This document shows, piece after piece, positions 44,110-53,186 of a stretch of DNA of 64,000 nt. Every line of letters starts with the position of its first letter. The stretch's first letter is position 1. The stretch lies in contig CAJTMY010000001.1 in assembly GCA_910577355.1 (NCBI GenBank), positions 62,001 through 126,000 of the forward strand, read 5' to 3'. This DNA is from an uncultured Muribaculaceae bacterium (lineage in GTDB: Bacteria > Bacteroidota > Bacteroidia > Bacteroidales > Muribaculaceae). A program made the position numbers and the translations under genes. The notes beneath the pieces were generated by a model. It was not told the origin of the DNA and did not search any database. It saw nothing but the letters and a program-made list of their open reading frames with translations.

Positions 44110-45366
44110 TTATTTGTAGAGATTGATGCCGAGCTCGATCTGCGAGGTGCCGTCTATTATGGCGGGGAGAGATTTGAGGATGCCGGGAAGCATCGATGCC
44201 ATATATCCCATATTGGGATCCTGTGATGCGGCCTCGACGATAGTGTTGATTATCTCATCGTCGGTGAAGATCGGCGACACGGTTTTGAGAATCGGGAGCA
44301 AGGTCTCGGTGCCGAGATAGAAGCTTACAGCGTTCTCGTCTGTGTCGTATATCGGTGTGTATGTACCGTCCTCATTAAGGTCAAGTTTTTCGATGCGTGC
44401 GCCATGAACTACAGGCACACCGTTGGCAAGCATGGGCACTACGTTGGTCACGAGGCCTTCAAGAAGGGCGTTGAGATCAATGGAACGGCTCTTGGAGGCT
44501 GCCTTCATGGTGGTGGCTATGATAGCCTGAGGGTCAAGGAACAGGAGCAGGGTTTTATCATCCTTCACTACGTAGCGGGCGAGACCTTTTGCCGATTCCT
44601 TCACAGGCATGCCTTCAACTGCGGTATCGGCATATTTGGCTGTCACACTGCCATCCTCACCGAGGGTAACGCTTTTGAGAACTTCGGGCAACATTGCGGC
44701 TACGGGTACGGTGGTTTCGCCAAATTCGATCATCGGTATCGCAAGTGTCATGTTGATGATGGCGTTCATATCCATACTAAAGCCCGGGTAGAGTTCGATG
44801 CCTTTGTTCGATACCCAATATGCACGAAGTTCGTTGAATGCGTTATTCTCAAATGCGTGTGTGGTATATGTGCCGGCCATCGAAGTGTTCTTGAGCTTGA
44901 TGTCGCTGAGATTGAGAGTCATGGCATCCTTTGTCACTTCACCTGCATAGGCAAATGTGCAGTATTCTGTATCGCCGTTGCCTGTGAAGGTCGACTTGTC
45001 GGCATCACCGGCGAGTGTCACCTTGATGCTTGCCTCGGCCGACCCGGGGATCACGCACGAAGTGGGGAAAGCGAGAGCCGCCTCGGCTTTCGACACAGCG
45101 GTCATGTCGGGTATGAGTGAGGAGATATCAAGAGCCTGACCTTTCAGAGTAAGGGTGGCGGTACCGTCGGTCGCGGGGGTGAACTCCACATCCTGCCCGA
45201 GTGTGGCGGTGCCGTCGATATTGAGGGTGAGGTCTGTGCCTGCAGAGTAGGTCTTGGCCTCGAGTTCGCTGCCCGGAACGATGGGCCCGTCTTTCTCATC
45301 GCTGCACGATGTAAACATGCTCACAGCGCCGATAAGAGCGAGAGCTAAAGCAAAATGTTTTTTCAT
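44110..45366 (-). CDS. surface lipoprotein of unknown function (DUF4925-like)
   Basis: 418 residues. Lipoprotein signal MKKHFALALALIGAVSMFTS with Cys21, then SDEKDGPIVPG. Mostly beta-rich repeats (LTLNIDGTATLGQDVEFTPA, DGTATLTLKGQALDI), and later helical stretches (LNALLEGLVTNVVPMLANG, YMASMLPGILKSLPAIIDG). Composition and layout resemble the DUF4925-type lipoproteins of Bacteroidales; this is a weak assignment. Probably anchored in the outer membrane. Stands alone between a terminator and its own promoter. Confidence 0.75.
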   Translation of the reverse strand: MKKHFALALALIGAVSMFTSCSDEKDGPIVPGSELEAKTYSAGTDLTLNIDGTATLGQDVEFTPATDGTATLTLKGQALDISSLIPDMTAVSKAEAALAFPTSCVIPGSAEASIKVTLAGDADKSTFTGNGDTEYCTFAYAGEVTKDAMTLNLSDIKLKNTSMAGTYTTHAFENNAFNELRAYWVSNKGIELYPGFSMDMNAIINMTLAIPMIEFGETTVPVAAMLPEVLKSVTLGEDGSVTAKYADTAVEGMPVKESAKGLARYVVKDDKTLLLFLDPQAIIATTMKAASKSRSIDLNALLEGLVTNVVPMLANGVPVVHGARIEKLDLNEDGTYTPIYDTDENAVSFYLGTETLLPILKTVSPIFTDDEIINTIVEAASQDPNMGYMASMLPGILKSLPAIIDGTSQIELGINLYK

Positions 45367-45444
45367 TGCTTGTCAACTTTGATATGATTAGTAAAAAATG
45401 ATTCTATGAATAATTAGAATGTCCGTATGTCTTCTTTGTCGGTG

Positions 45445-45475
45445 CAAAGGTAAGCATAAAACGTAGAACTTACAA
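45445..45475 (-). promoter_or_regulatory. promoter of the DUF4925-like lipoprotein gene
   Basis: On the minus strand TTG (45473-45475), 20-bp spacer, TACCTTTG (45445-45452). Leader of about 70 nt, AT-rich. Confidence 0.55.
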
Positions 45476-45580
45476 GAAAATCATGCCAATTTAGTATCCC
45501 GTATTTCGTATTTTTATTCATTTTTTCTGTCTTTCTTTCATTTTATAATGCTTTTGCATAATTGGCTCCGTATTATTTCG

Positions 45581-45588
45581 TATCTTTG
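45581..45588 (+). promoter_or_regulatory. -7 box of the PCMD gene promoter
   Basis: TATCTTTG matches TAnnTTTG. The nearest TTTG (45553-45556) is 24 bp upstream, slightly far. Leader of about 50 nt to ATG 45645. Confidence 0.5.
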
Positions 45589-45644
45589 TCGAAATAATCA
45601 GTAACGATATCTTCTGGATATATCACATTTTAGCGACTACTTCT

Positions 45645-46784
45645 ATGACAATCAAGCATATATTTGCTTTTTTAACGGCTTTGGCACTAATCACCGCAAC
45701 ATCGTGTATAAGAGAAGAGCCACTCAATGCCGAGTGCGACATTCTGGCTGTGACGTTGCCCGGCAACGTACTGAACAGACAGCCGGTGATCGAGAATAAT
45801 AAAGTTACACTGATCGTACGCAACGATGTGTCGCTTTTGCAGCCCCTCGCACCCGAGTTTGCTCTTACACCGGGCGCCACCATTGAGCCTCCAAGCGGTA
45901 CACCGCTCAACTTTCTTATGCCCCAGACATATACCGTGACATCGCAGGACGGTCTGTGGCACAAGACATACACAGTGGAGGTGCAGAAAAACAATGCTAT
46001 TAATCTGGCCTATAATTTTGAGAATGTGCGGCAGATATCGGCTCTTGCAGGTATGTGCAGCTATGATGAATTCTATGAAATCGGTCCCGGCGGTAAGGAA
46101 ACAATGGTATGGGCCAGTGCCAATTCGGCATATGCACTCTCGTTGCAGGCCACTACTCCGGCCACTTTCCCCACTTATCAGGCCGATGGCGGTATTGATG
46201 GCAAGTGCGCTGTGCTCACAACACGTTCGACCGGGGCATGGGGCTCACGTCTTAAGAAGCCGATTGCGGCCGGAAACCTTTTCATAGGCACTTTTGACAG
46301 TTCGAGCGCTGTGGCTCAACCGCTGAAAGCCACGCACTTCGGCACACCTTTCTATAACGAGCCGGTGTCGTTCAGCGGTTATTACAAGTACAAGCCCGGA
46401 GAGACATATTGTGAAACCGACAAGGACGGCAACTTTAATCCGGTGCCGGGCAAGACCGACATGTTCAACCTCTATCTGGTATTTTACGAGACAACTCCCG
46501 ATCTGCAATGGCTCGACGGCTCCAACGTGCTCGACCGTGACAACCCCAACATCATCGGCTCGGCCGAGATCCCCGACCGTCATGCGAGCGATGAATGGGT
46601 GGAATTCTCTGTCCCGTTCGTCTTGTGGCCCGGCAAGACCATAGATGCGAAGAAACTTGAGGAGGGCATGTACAACGTGGCCGTGGTGATGAGTTCGAGT
46701 CAGGACGGCGACTATTTCGCAGGTGCTGTCGGCAGCACCCTCAAGGTCGACGAGCTGCTTATAACTTGTAAAACTCAAAACTGA
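45645..46784 (+). CDS. PCMD-domain surface lipoprotein
   Basis: 379 residues. Lipoprotein signal MTIKHIFAFLTALALITATS with Cys21. Residues about 30-120 look like an N-terminal beta module (ILAVTLPGNVLNRQPVIENN). The rest fits the PCMD (putative carbohydrate metabolism domain, PF13201) pattern: NLAYNFENVR, DGKCAVLTTRSTGAWGSR, AAGNLFIGTFD, GTPFYNEPVSFSGYYKYKPG, FNLYLVFYETT, WVEFSVPFV and VVMSSSQDGDYFAGAVGSTL, LKVDELLI. These are jelly-roll-like surface proteins, probably glycan-binding. Seven bp upstream of a barrel gene, likely a functional pair. Confidence 0.82.
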   Translation: MTIKHIFAFLTALALITATSCIREEPLNAECDILAVTLPGNVLNRQPVIENNKVTLIVRNDVSLLQPLAPEFALTPGATIEPPSGTPLNFLMPQTYTVTSQDGLWHKTYTVEVQKNNAINLAYNFENVRQISALAGMCSYDEFYEIGPGGKETMVWASANSAYALSLQATTPATFPTYQADGGIDGKCAVLTTRSTGAWGSRLKKPIAAGNLFIGTFDSSSAVAQPLKATHFGTPFYNEPVSFSGYYKYKPGETYCETDKDGNFNPVPGKTDMFNLYLVFYETTPDLQWLDGSNVLDRDNPNIIGSAEIPDRHASDEWVEFSVPFVLWPGKTIDAKKLEEGMYNVAVVMSSSQDGDYFAGAVGSTLKVDELLITCKTQN

Positions 46785-46791
46785 TAAAACG

Positions 46792-47574
46792 ATGAAATCA
46801 ACATCATACAGAATATTTGTCACAGCCATGCTTATGTTGGCTGCATGCACCGGCTTATCGGCCCAGCGCAACAGCATACATGAGAAAATAACAAATCTCG
46901 GCATCGAATTTGAAGTAAATGCCGGCACAAGCCTCGGAGGAGCCACGCCGTTGCCGCTTCCGGCAGAGATCCGTCACATCGATTCATACAATCCCGACCT
47001 CGACCTGCAGCTCGGACTTCGAGTAGCTAAATGGATCGATCCGCAACGTAAATGGGGCGTCGCCGTGGGCGTCCGTCTTGAGACACGCGGCATGAAAACC
47101 AAAGCTACGGTAAAGAACTACGGCATGGAGATTCTCGATAACGGCAAGAAACTCAGCGGCCGTTGGACCGGCACCGTGCAGACAAAGTATCATTCGCAGC
47201 AGCTTGTAATCCCCATTACAGCCGAATATCGTGTGCACAGACGTCTTAAAGTCAATCTCGGCCCTTATATGGCATTCGCTTTCAGCAACGACTTTGACGG
47301 ATATGTCTACGACGGCTATCTGCGCGAGGGAGACCCTACGGGCGACAAGTATGTGTTTGACGGCGATTCACGGGCATCATACGACTTCGGCAACGAACTG
47401 CGTCATTTCCAATGGGGTATGCGCGGCGGCGTATCATGGACTGCCTACAGGCATCTTGTGGTTAACGCTGATCTTACATGGGGATGCAACAACATCTTCA
47501 AGTCATCATTCAAGACTGTGAATTTCAGCCTATATCCAATATACCTCAACGTGGGCTTCGGCTATATATTCTGA
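46792..47574 (+). CDS. outer-membrane beta-barrel protein, PorT-like
   Basis: 260 residues. Signal peptide MKSTSYRIFVTAMLMLAACTGLSA, cleaved before QRN, then repeated amphipathic strands (IEFEVNAGTSLGG, LDLQLGLRVAKW, WGVAVGVRLETRGMKTKATV, QQLVIPITAEYRVHRRLKVNLGPYMAFAFSND split, FQWGMRGGVSWTAYRHLVVNADL) and a terminal aromatic strand (YPIYLNVGFGYIF). This is the PorT/OMP_b-brl_2 family layout. It follows the PCMD lipoprotein gene by 7 bp. Its stop is only 2 bp from the stop of the convergent murF/alr gene, with no room for a terminator. Confidence 0.82.
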   Translation: MKSTSYRIFVTAMLMLAACTGLSAQRNSIHEKITNLGIEFEVNAGTSLGGATPLPLPAEIRHIDSYNPDLDLQLGLRVAKWIDPQRKWGVAVGVRLETRGMKTKATVKNYGMEILDNGKKLSGRWTGTVQTKYHSQQLVIPITAEYRVHRRLKVNLGPYMAFAFSNDFDGYVYDGYLREGDPTGDKYVFDGDSRASYDFGNELRHFQWGMRGGVSWTAYRHLVVNADLTWGCNNIFKSSFKTVNFSLYPIYLNVGFGYIF

Positions 47575-47576
47575 TA

Positions 47577-49931
47577 TCAGTTGCGGTAGTATACACGTCT
47601 TACACGTGGCGACACCCACGTGAGCAGTTCATAGGGAATGGTGCCGAGCGTCTCGGCAAGGCGTTCCACCGGCATGTTTTTGCCGTATATTTCCACTTCG
47701 TCGCCTATCGTTACCCCCGGGGCATCGGTTACATCCACCATGCACTGATCCATGCAGATATTACCCATGGTGGGACATTCGGTGCCCCGGATCATGAACG
47801 ATGCCGCCCCCCGGCTTAGTCTGCGGTTGAGGCCGTCGGCATAGCCTATAGGTACGGTGGCTATCAGCGACTCGCGCCCGAGCACGCCGCGTCGGCCATA
47901 GCCGATAGTGGTGCCTGCCGGCCAGCGGTGCAGCGATATGACAGTGGATTTGAGTGTCGCTACGGGTTTTATATGCTCGTCATGTCCCAGCGGGCTCACT
48001 CCGTACAGGCCTATGCCGAGGCGCACCATATCGTATTGGTATTCCGGATGAGTCATGATACCGGCTGTATTGAGTATGTGCCGCAGCGGGCGATATGGCA
48101 GCGCATCGAGAAGGCGCTGCGACGCGCGGGCATATGTGTCGAGTTGCATCTGCGTATATTCGCCTTCGTCGGGGCAGTCGGCTGTGGCAAGATGTGAGAA
48201 TACCGACGCCACATGCATTTCCGGCGATTGCTTCAGGGCTTCTATGAGTCCCGGCAGCTCTTCCTCCACAAATCCCACCCGGTGCATGCCGGTATCCAGC
48301 TTGATGTGGGCCTTGAAACTGTCTATGCCGTTTTTACGCGCTTCGTCGACAAGTATGCGCAGCTCCCGCAACGAGAATACCGACGGCTCGAGCCTGTATC
48401 GGAACAGAGCCGGGTAATTGGTCGTCACAGGGTTGAGAACCACAATCGGCATTGTGATGCCTCCCCGGCGCAGTTCCACCCCTTCGTCCACCACGGCTAC
48501 AGCCAGATATACCGCTCCCTGGGCCTGCAGAGTCTTGGCTACTTCGAGGGCGCCGGTGCCGTAGGCCGAGGCTTTGACCATGCCCACGAGGCCTGTGCCC
48601 GGTTTGAGCAGCGAGCGGTAATAGTTGAAGTTGTGTACCACGGCGTCGAGGTCTATCTCGAATATGGTATCGTGGCGTGGAGCTTCAAGTGCCGATTTTA
48701 TTTTCATGAAATCGACACTCGGCGAGCCGGTGATAAGTATGCTCTCCGAGCAGAAACGGTTTATATCGTATTCCTTGAGAAAATCGGCTGCCGTGGCTGT
48801 TTTTTCCACTGTTATGCCATATTCGCCGGCTTTGAGATAGAGGTCGGGTTCGGGGCCGATCGCAATGATACGCGATATGCCGTATATCGCAGCAATACGT
48901 GCCAGATCGTTGTACAGCATCGGTATATCGGCTTCAGGTTCATGAAGCAGATCCGATAGGATGAGCGTTGATGTACGTGTGGCCGTAGAATGCCGGCGCA
49001 TCATGTCGAGCGATTGCCGCAGCGAACGAAGATCGTGTGTGAACGCGTCGTAGAACATCACGCAGTCATTCACCCCTTCGTGTACATCGATTCGGTTAGA
49101 CACTTGCTCTACATCATCCGGCAATTCTGAGCCGACTATTCCTAAAAATGCCGAGGCGAGTGCGCGGTCGATATCTTCACCGGCCGATGTCCGTACGGGC
49201 ACAAGCTCCGTGCCCGGATATGTCTGCCGCACGATACTGTCCACTCCGGCGTCATTGGCGTCATATATTATGGTACGCGCGTTTTCGAACAGTTTCAGCT
49301 TTTCGCGGATTTTCGCTTCGCGGCTCTCAAATCCGTTGTCGTGCTCGGCTGTGATGCTTGTGAGTATGCCTGTCTCGGGGCGTATTATCTCGGCGTGGTG
49401 CTCCATGTCGCCGCAGCCGTCTATACCGGCCTCTACGATCACCACACTGCTGTCAGACGGCGCTTCGAGCAGCGACATCGGTACTCCGAGACGTGAGTTC
49501 CAGCTGCGCGGACTGCGCGACACTTTACTGCTTTTGCGTATAAGAGCCTGATAGATCAGTTCCTTCACCACAGTCTTGCCGGCCGAACCTGTTATGGCGG
49601 CGACAGTCCCTTCAATCCTCTCGCGATGAGCCGACGCGATTGCAGAGATAGCGTCCGGTACCGAGTCCGTCACAAGGAAGGTGGCGTCGGCATAGCTGTC
49701 GTGGAATTCAGGCAGACGTTCCACCATAAACATCCGCACTCCGCGTCGATACAGTCGCGGAATGAAACAGTGGCCGTCCGACGAATCCGTAGCAATGGCA
49801 CAGAACATTGTACCTTCAGGCTCTTCGAGTGAGCGCGAGTCAAACAGAAAATCGGTTACAGAACCCTCGGCAGAGCCATACGCCTCGCAGTCGAGGAGCC
49901 TGATTATATCTATAATATTAAAGGTTGTCAT
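47577..49931 (-). CDS. bifunctional MurF-type ligase / alanine racemase
   Basis: 784 residues. Residues 1-420 are a Mur ligase of MurF type with P-loop AAITGSAGKTVVKELIYQAL, NSRLGVPMSLLEAP, VEAGIDGCGDMEHHAEIIRP, AKIREKLKLF (lysine region) and the acceptor-domain motif FYDAFTHDLRSLRQSLDMM. Residues about 425-784 are alanine racemase: FEIDLDAVVHNFNYYRSLL and VKASAYGTGALEVAKTLQ, holding the PLP lysine, then KLDTGMHRVGF, HILNTAGIM, MVRLGIGLYGVSPLG, TIGYGRRG and MGNICMDQCMVDVTD. The pair supplies D-Ala and adds D-Ala-D-Ala to the muropeptide. This fusion is typical of Bacteroidetes. Overlaps the GSCFA gene by ATGA. Confidence 0.95.
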   Translation of the reverse strand: MTTFNIIDIIRLLDCEAYGSAEGSVTDFLFDSRSLEEPEGTMFCAIATDSSDGHCFIPRLYRRGVRMFMVERLPEFHDSYADATFLVTDSVPDAISAIASAHRERIEGTVAAITGSAGKTVVKELIYQALIRKSSKVSRSPRSWNSRLGVPMSLLEAPSDSSVVIVEAGIDGCGDMEHHAEIIRPETGILTSITAEHDNGFESREAKIREKLKLFENARTIIYDANDAGVDSIVRQTYPGTELVPVRTSAGEDIDRALASAFLGIVGSELPDDVEQVSNRIDVHEGVNDCVMFYDAFTHDLRSLRQSLDMMRRHSTATRTSTLILSDLLHEPEADIPMLYNDLARIAAIYGISRIIAIGPEPDLYLKAGEYGITVEKTATAADFLKEYDINRFCSESILITGSPSVDFMKIKSALEAPRHDTIFEIDLDAVVHNFNYYRSLLKPGTGLVGMVKASAYGTGALEVAKTLQAQGAVYLAVAVVDEGVELRRGGITMPIVVLNPVTTNYPALFRYRLEPSVFSLRELRILVDEARKNGIDSFKAHIKLDTGMHRVGFVEEELPGLIEALKQSPEMHVASVFSHLATADCPDEGEYTQMQLDTYARASQRLLDALPYRPLRHILNTAGIMTHPEYQYDMVRLGIGLYGVSPLGHDEHIKPVATLKSTVISLHRWPAGTTIGYGRRGVLGRESLIATVPIGYADGLNRRLSRGAASFMIRGTECPTMGNICMDQCMVDVTDAPGVTIGDEVEIYGKNMPVERLAETLGTIPYELLTWVSPRVRRVYYRN

Positions 49932-50758
49932 AACAATGGACGGTGTGCGGCCCTGAGTGCCGCACGGCGGTACTCTTCGGCCTTTGAAATCGTATCTTTG
50001 GTGAAATATGTCTCTGCAAATTTCTCATATATGTAATCTACCGCCACATCCGACGGGTGCTTCAGGTCGGCGGCATAGAAACGGTAATCCCGCAGGTCGT
50101 CGGCAACAATCTCGTAAGCCGGAAAATAGTCGTGGCCGCCGTCACGGCATATACGATCTATCGCCACACGAAGCGTGGCCTTCGACAGGCAGCTCTGCGG
50201 CAGTCCGTCGCCGATATACCGCACAGGACTGAGGGTGAATATCACCCGCTTGTCTCTTGGTATCAGATTGTGCCACATGCCGCATATATCTTCGATACCG
50301 AGATATCGCTCGGCAAACATCGTTCCCGGCAACTTATGGCAGTTGCCGGCCACCGTGCCGGCGTATTCATATACCTTGTCGTTGCCGAAGGTCACTATCA
50401 TCACATCGGCCTCGGAGATGGCTCTTGCCAACGGCATGAAATCTGCGTTGACTTTGTCGGCGAGCGTTTCCGCATCCGGTGCCTGATACCGGTTGGCGAA
50501 GTCGAGGCAGTGGAGTGTTCCGTCCGGCCCGTATGTGAAGTCGTCGGCAGAGTAGGGGATCTCGCCGCGTCGTATCACCCTTGCTATGGACGCAGGATTG
50601 AACAACGGTCCCATAGGATTGTGCGCTGCGTTGAAGCCGCCGGCGACAAGCCGTTCGCCGATATTGTCGGCAAAACACGAGCCGAGAAGCACCACACGGT
50701 CGACGTGAGTTATCTTGAACGAGCCTTTGATACAGCCTATTTCAGTACGGAATTTCAT
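49928..50758 (-). CDS. GSCFA-domain protein
   Basis: 276 residues. The family-defining GSCFA motif is in RVVLLGSCFADNIGERL, with GGFNAAHNPMGPLFNPASIA, IVTFGNDKVYEY, IFTLSPVRYI and a C-terminal DLKHPSDVAVDYIYEKFAETY. GSCFA proteins belong to the SGNH hydrolase-like superfamily: Ser in GSCFA and the HPSD Asp-His-like pair fit that fold, suggesting an esterase or acetylase acting on a surface glycan (inference). No signal peptide. In the operon porE-GSCFA-murF/alr, overlapping porE by one base and the ligase by four. Confidence 0.9.
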   Translation of the reverse strand: MKFRTEIGCIKGSFKITHVDRVVLLGSCFADNIGERLVAGGFNAAHNPMGPLFNPASIARVIRRGEIPYSADDFTYGPDGTLHCLDFANRYQAPDAETLADKVNADFMPLARAISEADVMIVTFGNDKVYEYAGTVAGNCHKLPGTMFAERYLGIEDICGMWHNLIPRDKRVIFTLSPVRYIGDGLPQSCLSKATLRVAIDRICRDGGHDYFPAYEIVADDLRDYRFYAADLKHPSDVAVDYIYEKFAETYFTKDTISKAEEYRRAALRAAHRPLL

Positions 50759-52731
50759 CAGAACATCTGATAGTCGATCGACAGCACCTGAAATTCGGTG
50801 CGGCGGTTTATCTGGTCGGCTGCCTCCTGGTCTTCAGGCGACAGCGCTTCGATATATTCCTCGGTGAGCACATCACCCTCCTTGAACTGCGGATACAGTC
50901 TCGCAAGTTTTTTGGTTATTGTCTTGGGACGCGACTCTCCGTATCCCTGGCTCTGCAGGCGGTCGGCGGCGATGCCGTGCGCTATCAGATAGTCTATGAC
51001 CGATTTGGCGCGGCGGCTCGACAGATTTATATTGTATTCGTCGCTGCCCTTGCGGTCGGTATGCGAGGCCATCTCTATGGTCACATTGGGATTGTCGCGC
51101 AGCACCTGCACCATTTCGTCGAGTGCCTCCTCCGATTCGGGGCGCAGCGTGGCCTTGTCGAAATCATAGAAGATGTTGTCGATCACCACCGGTTTGTTTA
51201 TCGAGGCGAGGATGAAGTCGACACCGTATTCGGCATCTTCCTCGGCTGTGTCGGAGGTGAATTCCTGTTTGGCATTCAGATAACCTTTAGCGCCCGCGAG
51301 CATCACATAGCTTATGCCGCGTTGCAGCGGGAAGGAGAACGACCCGTCGTCGCGCGCCACCTGCTTCTGGTTGGAGCCGTCGTTGCCCACGATGCGTATC
51401 ACGGCGTTGGGCACCGGTTCCTCGTCCTTGTCAAGAACCCAGCCCGATATCATTATCTTTAGCTCCGGAAGCTCGAACGAATATATGTTGTCATAGCCGC
51501 GGGCGTCGTTGCGGTTGGAGGTGAAGAAGCCGCTTTCGCCCTCTCCGAAGGTTATGCCGAAGTCATCATAGGCCGAGTTGATCGGCGTGCCCATATTTGT
51601 CACAGCCCAGCCTCCCGAAGGTTTCAGCTCGGCTTTGAACAGGTCGAGTCCCCCATAGCCCGGATGGCCGTCGGATGCGAAATAAAGTATGGAGTCAGTG
51701 CGCACATAGGGAAACATCTCGTTGCCCGGAGTGTTTATCCACTCGCCCATATTCTCGAGAGTGCCGCCTTTCATAGTCAGGTTGATACGCCATATGTCGC
51801 GTCCGCCCGATCCGCCCGGCATGTCGCTCGAGAAATAGAGCCACTGGCCGTCGGGCGATACGGCCGGATGTCCCATCGCCGACAGCGTGTCGCCCGTTAT
51901 CTCGAATTTCACGGGCGCGCTCCATTTGGCATCCGAGCGCTGGGATGTGAATATCTCTACGGTTGTGGGCGCGTTGGCCTCGCGGCGTGCGCGGGTAAGA
52001 TACATCAGGTTGCCGTCGGGCGAGAACGATATGATACCCTCGTCCATGTCGGTGTTGAGCTCGCCTTCCACGGGTTCTGGCCGCTGCCATTGCCCTTTCT
52101 CGTCCTTGGAAGCCACCCATATGTCGCCCTTCTTCATTCCGGTGATCTCGCTTCGGGGGCCATTGACTTTCTCGCGGGTTGTGGCGAAGTACAGCCGGTC
52201 GGTCGCCCCTGGCATATACATCGGCCCGAAATCGCTGCGCGGCGAGTTGAACATCTCCGACTTGCGCACCACATATCGTGTGGTGCCCGCTTTGTTAGCG
52301 CCGGCGCGTGCTCCCGTAAGGCCGTTCTTGGCTTCGGCGCTTTCAGGCCGCATGGCCAGATAATTCTCATACGACTTTACAGCCTGGGCATACAGTCCCG
52401 ACGCATGTTGCATCTCGGCCAGACGCAGATATGCGATAGTGTCGGGATATTCGTATCGTATGGCATTCTGATATGCCGCAGCCGCGCGTTGGAACTGGCT
52501 CAGCCGGCGGTGACATTCGGCCATCTTGAAAGCCACCTCCCCGCGTAGAGGTCGCTCCTCTTTTTTTGTAAGTTTATTGTATATCTTGCGGTATGTCTTG
52601 GATGCGTCGAAATATTCGCCACGCGCCATCTGCTCGTTGGCCGTGGCGAGTTTGGCTCCGCCGCATCCCGTGGCTATGAGCCCAAGGCTCAGGCATACCG
52701 CCATGCAGGTGATTATATGTCGTATTTTCAT
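50758..52731 (-). CDS. porE: T9SS lipoprotein PorE (TPR, beta-propeller, CTLD/CRD and OmpA domains)
   Basis: 657 residues. Lipobox in LGLIATGC with Cys23. Three or four TPR-like helices at about 30-150 (MARGEYFDASKTYRKIYN, AAAYQNAIRYEYPDTIAYLR), PD40/WD40-type propeller repeats at about 165-430 (GIISFSPDGNLMYLTR, GHPAVSPDGQWLYFSSDMPG, FFTSNRNDARGYDNIY), a carboxypeptidase-regulatory-like domain at about 435-525 (ISGWVLDKDEEPVPNAVIRI), and a C-terminal OmpA domain (IFYDFDKATLRPESEEALDE, SHTDRKGSDEYNINLSSRRA). Exactly the PorE architecture, which ties the T9SS motor to peptidoglycan in the outer membrane. First gene of the operon with GSCFA and murF/alr. Confidence 0.9.
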   Translation of the reverse strand: MKIRHIITCMAVCLSLGLIATGCGGAKLATANEQMARGEYFDASKTYRKIYNKLTKKEERPLRGEVAFKMAECHRRLSQFQRAAAAYQNAIRYEYPDTIAYLRLAEMQHASGLYAQAVKSYENYLAMRPESAEAKNGLTGARAGANKAGTTRYVVRKSEMFNSPRSDFGPMYMPGATDRLYFATTREKVNGPRSEITGMKKGDIWVASKDEKGQWQRPEPVEGELNTDMDEGIISFSPDGNLMYLTRARREANAPTTVEIFTSQRSDAKWSAPVKFEITGDTLSAMGHPAVSPDGQWLYFSSDMPGGSGGRDIWRINLTMKGGTLENMGEWINTPGNEMFPYVRTDSILYFASDGHPGYGGLDLFKAELKPSGGWAVTNMGTPINSAYDDFGITFGEGESGFFTSNRNDARGYDNIYSFELPELKIMISGWVLDKDEEPVPNAVIRIVGNDGSNQKQVARDDGSFSFPLQRGISYVMLAGAKGYLNAKQEFTSDTAEEDAEYGVDFILASINKPVVIDNIFYDFDKATLRPESEEALDEMVQVLRDNPNVTIEMASHTDRKGSDEYNINLSSRRAKSVIDYLIAHGIAADRLQSQGYGESRPKTITKKLARLYPQFKEGDVLTEEYIEALSPEDQEAADQINRRTEFQVLSIDYQMF

Positions 52732-52767
52732 ATCTTTATAACGCTAAATGCATAGCGATATTGCCTG

Positions 52768-52785
52768 ATACCCTTTATAGGGTAT
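52768..52785 (-). promoter_or_regulatory. small hairpin in the porE leader
   Basis: ATACCCT and AGGGTAT (7 bp) around TTAT, within the predicted porE 5' untranslated region. Function unknown; could be an operator or an mRNA stem. Confidence 0.25.
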
Positions 52786-52799
52786 TTTTGCGTTTTGAC

Positions 52800-52831
52800 T
52801 TGCAAAGTTAATCAAAATTTTTGTACCTTTG
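52800..52831 (+). promoter_or_regulatory. promoter of the HMA-protein operon
   Basis: TTG (52800-52802), 21-bp spacer, TACCTTTG (52824-52831), 27 bp before the ATG at 52859. Confidence 0.55.
52803..52810 (-). promoter_or_regulatory. -7 box of the porE operon promoter
   Basis: TAACTTTG on the minus strand. It lies inside the spacer of the divergent promoter for the HMA gene, so the two promoters overlap and may interfere. Confidence 0.5.
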
Positions 52832-52858
52832 CGCCGGATGTTCAATATATTTGTTTAT

Positions 52859-53164
52859 ATGAAAAAAATTGCAATTCTCTCCTCTCTGCTTGCGATGCTG
52901 ATGTCTGCATCATCCGCCTCGGCTCAGAATCCGCCGCAGGATACAGTCGTTTTCACTGTTACGCCGAAAATGACTGACCGAAACTGCGAAAACAAAATCA
53001 AGACCAACGTGCGCTTCGAAAAAGGAGTCAAAGGCATCAACGCCGACGTTAATACAAATACAGTAACTATCAAGTACGATACAAATGTTACCGACGTCGA
53101 CCGTCTCATAGCCGCATTGAAAAAGATAGGCTACGAAGCTAAACCGCATAACGCAGACAATTAA
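52859..53164 (+). CDS. exported HMA-like protein with a degenerate metal motif
   Basis: 101 residues from ATG 52859; an upstream in-frame ATG at 52829 overlaps the promoter box. Signal peptide MKKIAILSSLLAMLMSASSA ending SA-Q. The rest is a heavy-metal-associated (HMA) domain: VVFTVTPKMTDRNCENKIK, NVRFEKGVKGINADVNTNTV, DVDRLIAALKKIGYEAK. In HMA domains the site is MxCxxC; here the sequence is MTDRNC, so the first Cys is Asp and only one Cys remains. Metal binding may be weak or altered. 22 bp upstream of a small Cys-containing lipoprotein gene, probably one operon. Confidence 0.85.
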   Translation: MKKIAILSSLLAMLMSASSASAQNPPQDTVVFTVTPKMTDRNCENKIKTNVRFEKGVKGINADVNTNTVTIKYDTNVTDVDRLIAALKKIGYEAKPHNADN

Positions 53165-53186
53165 ACACTCTATAAATCATTCTGAA

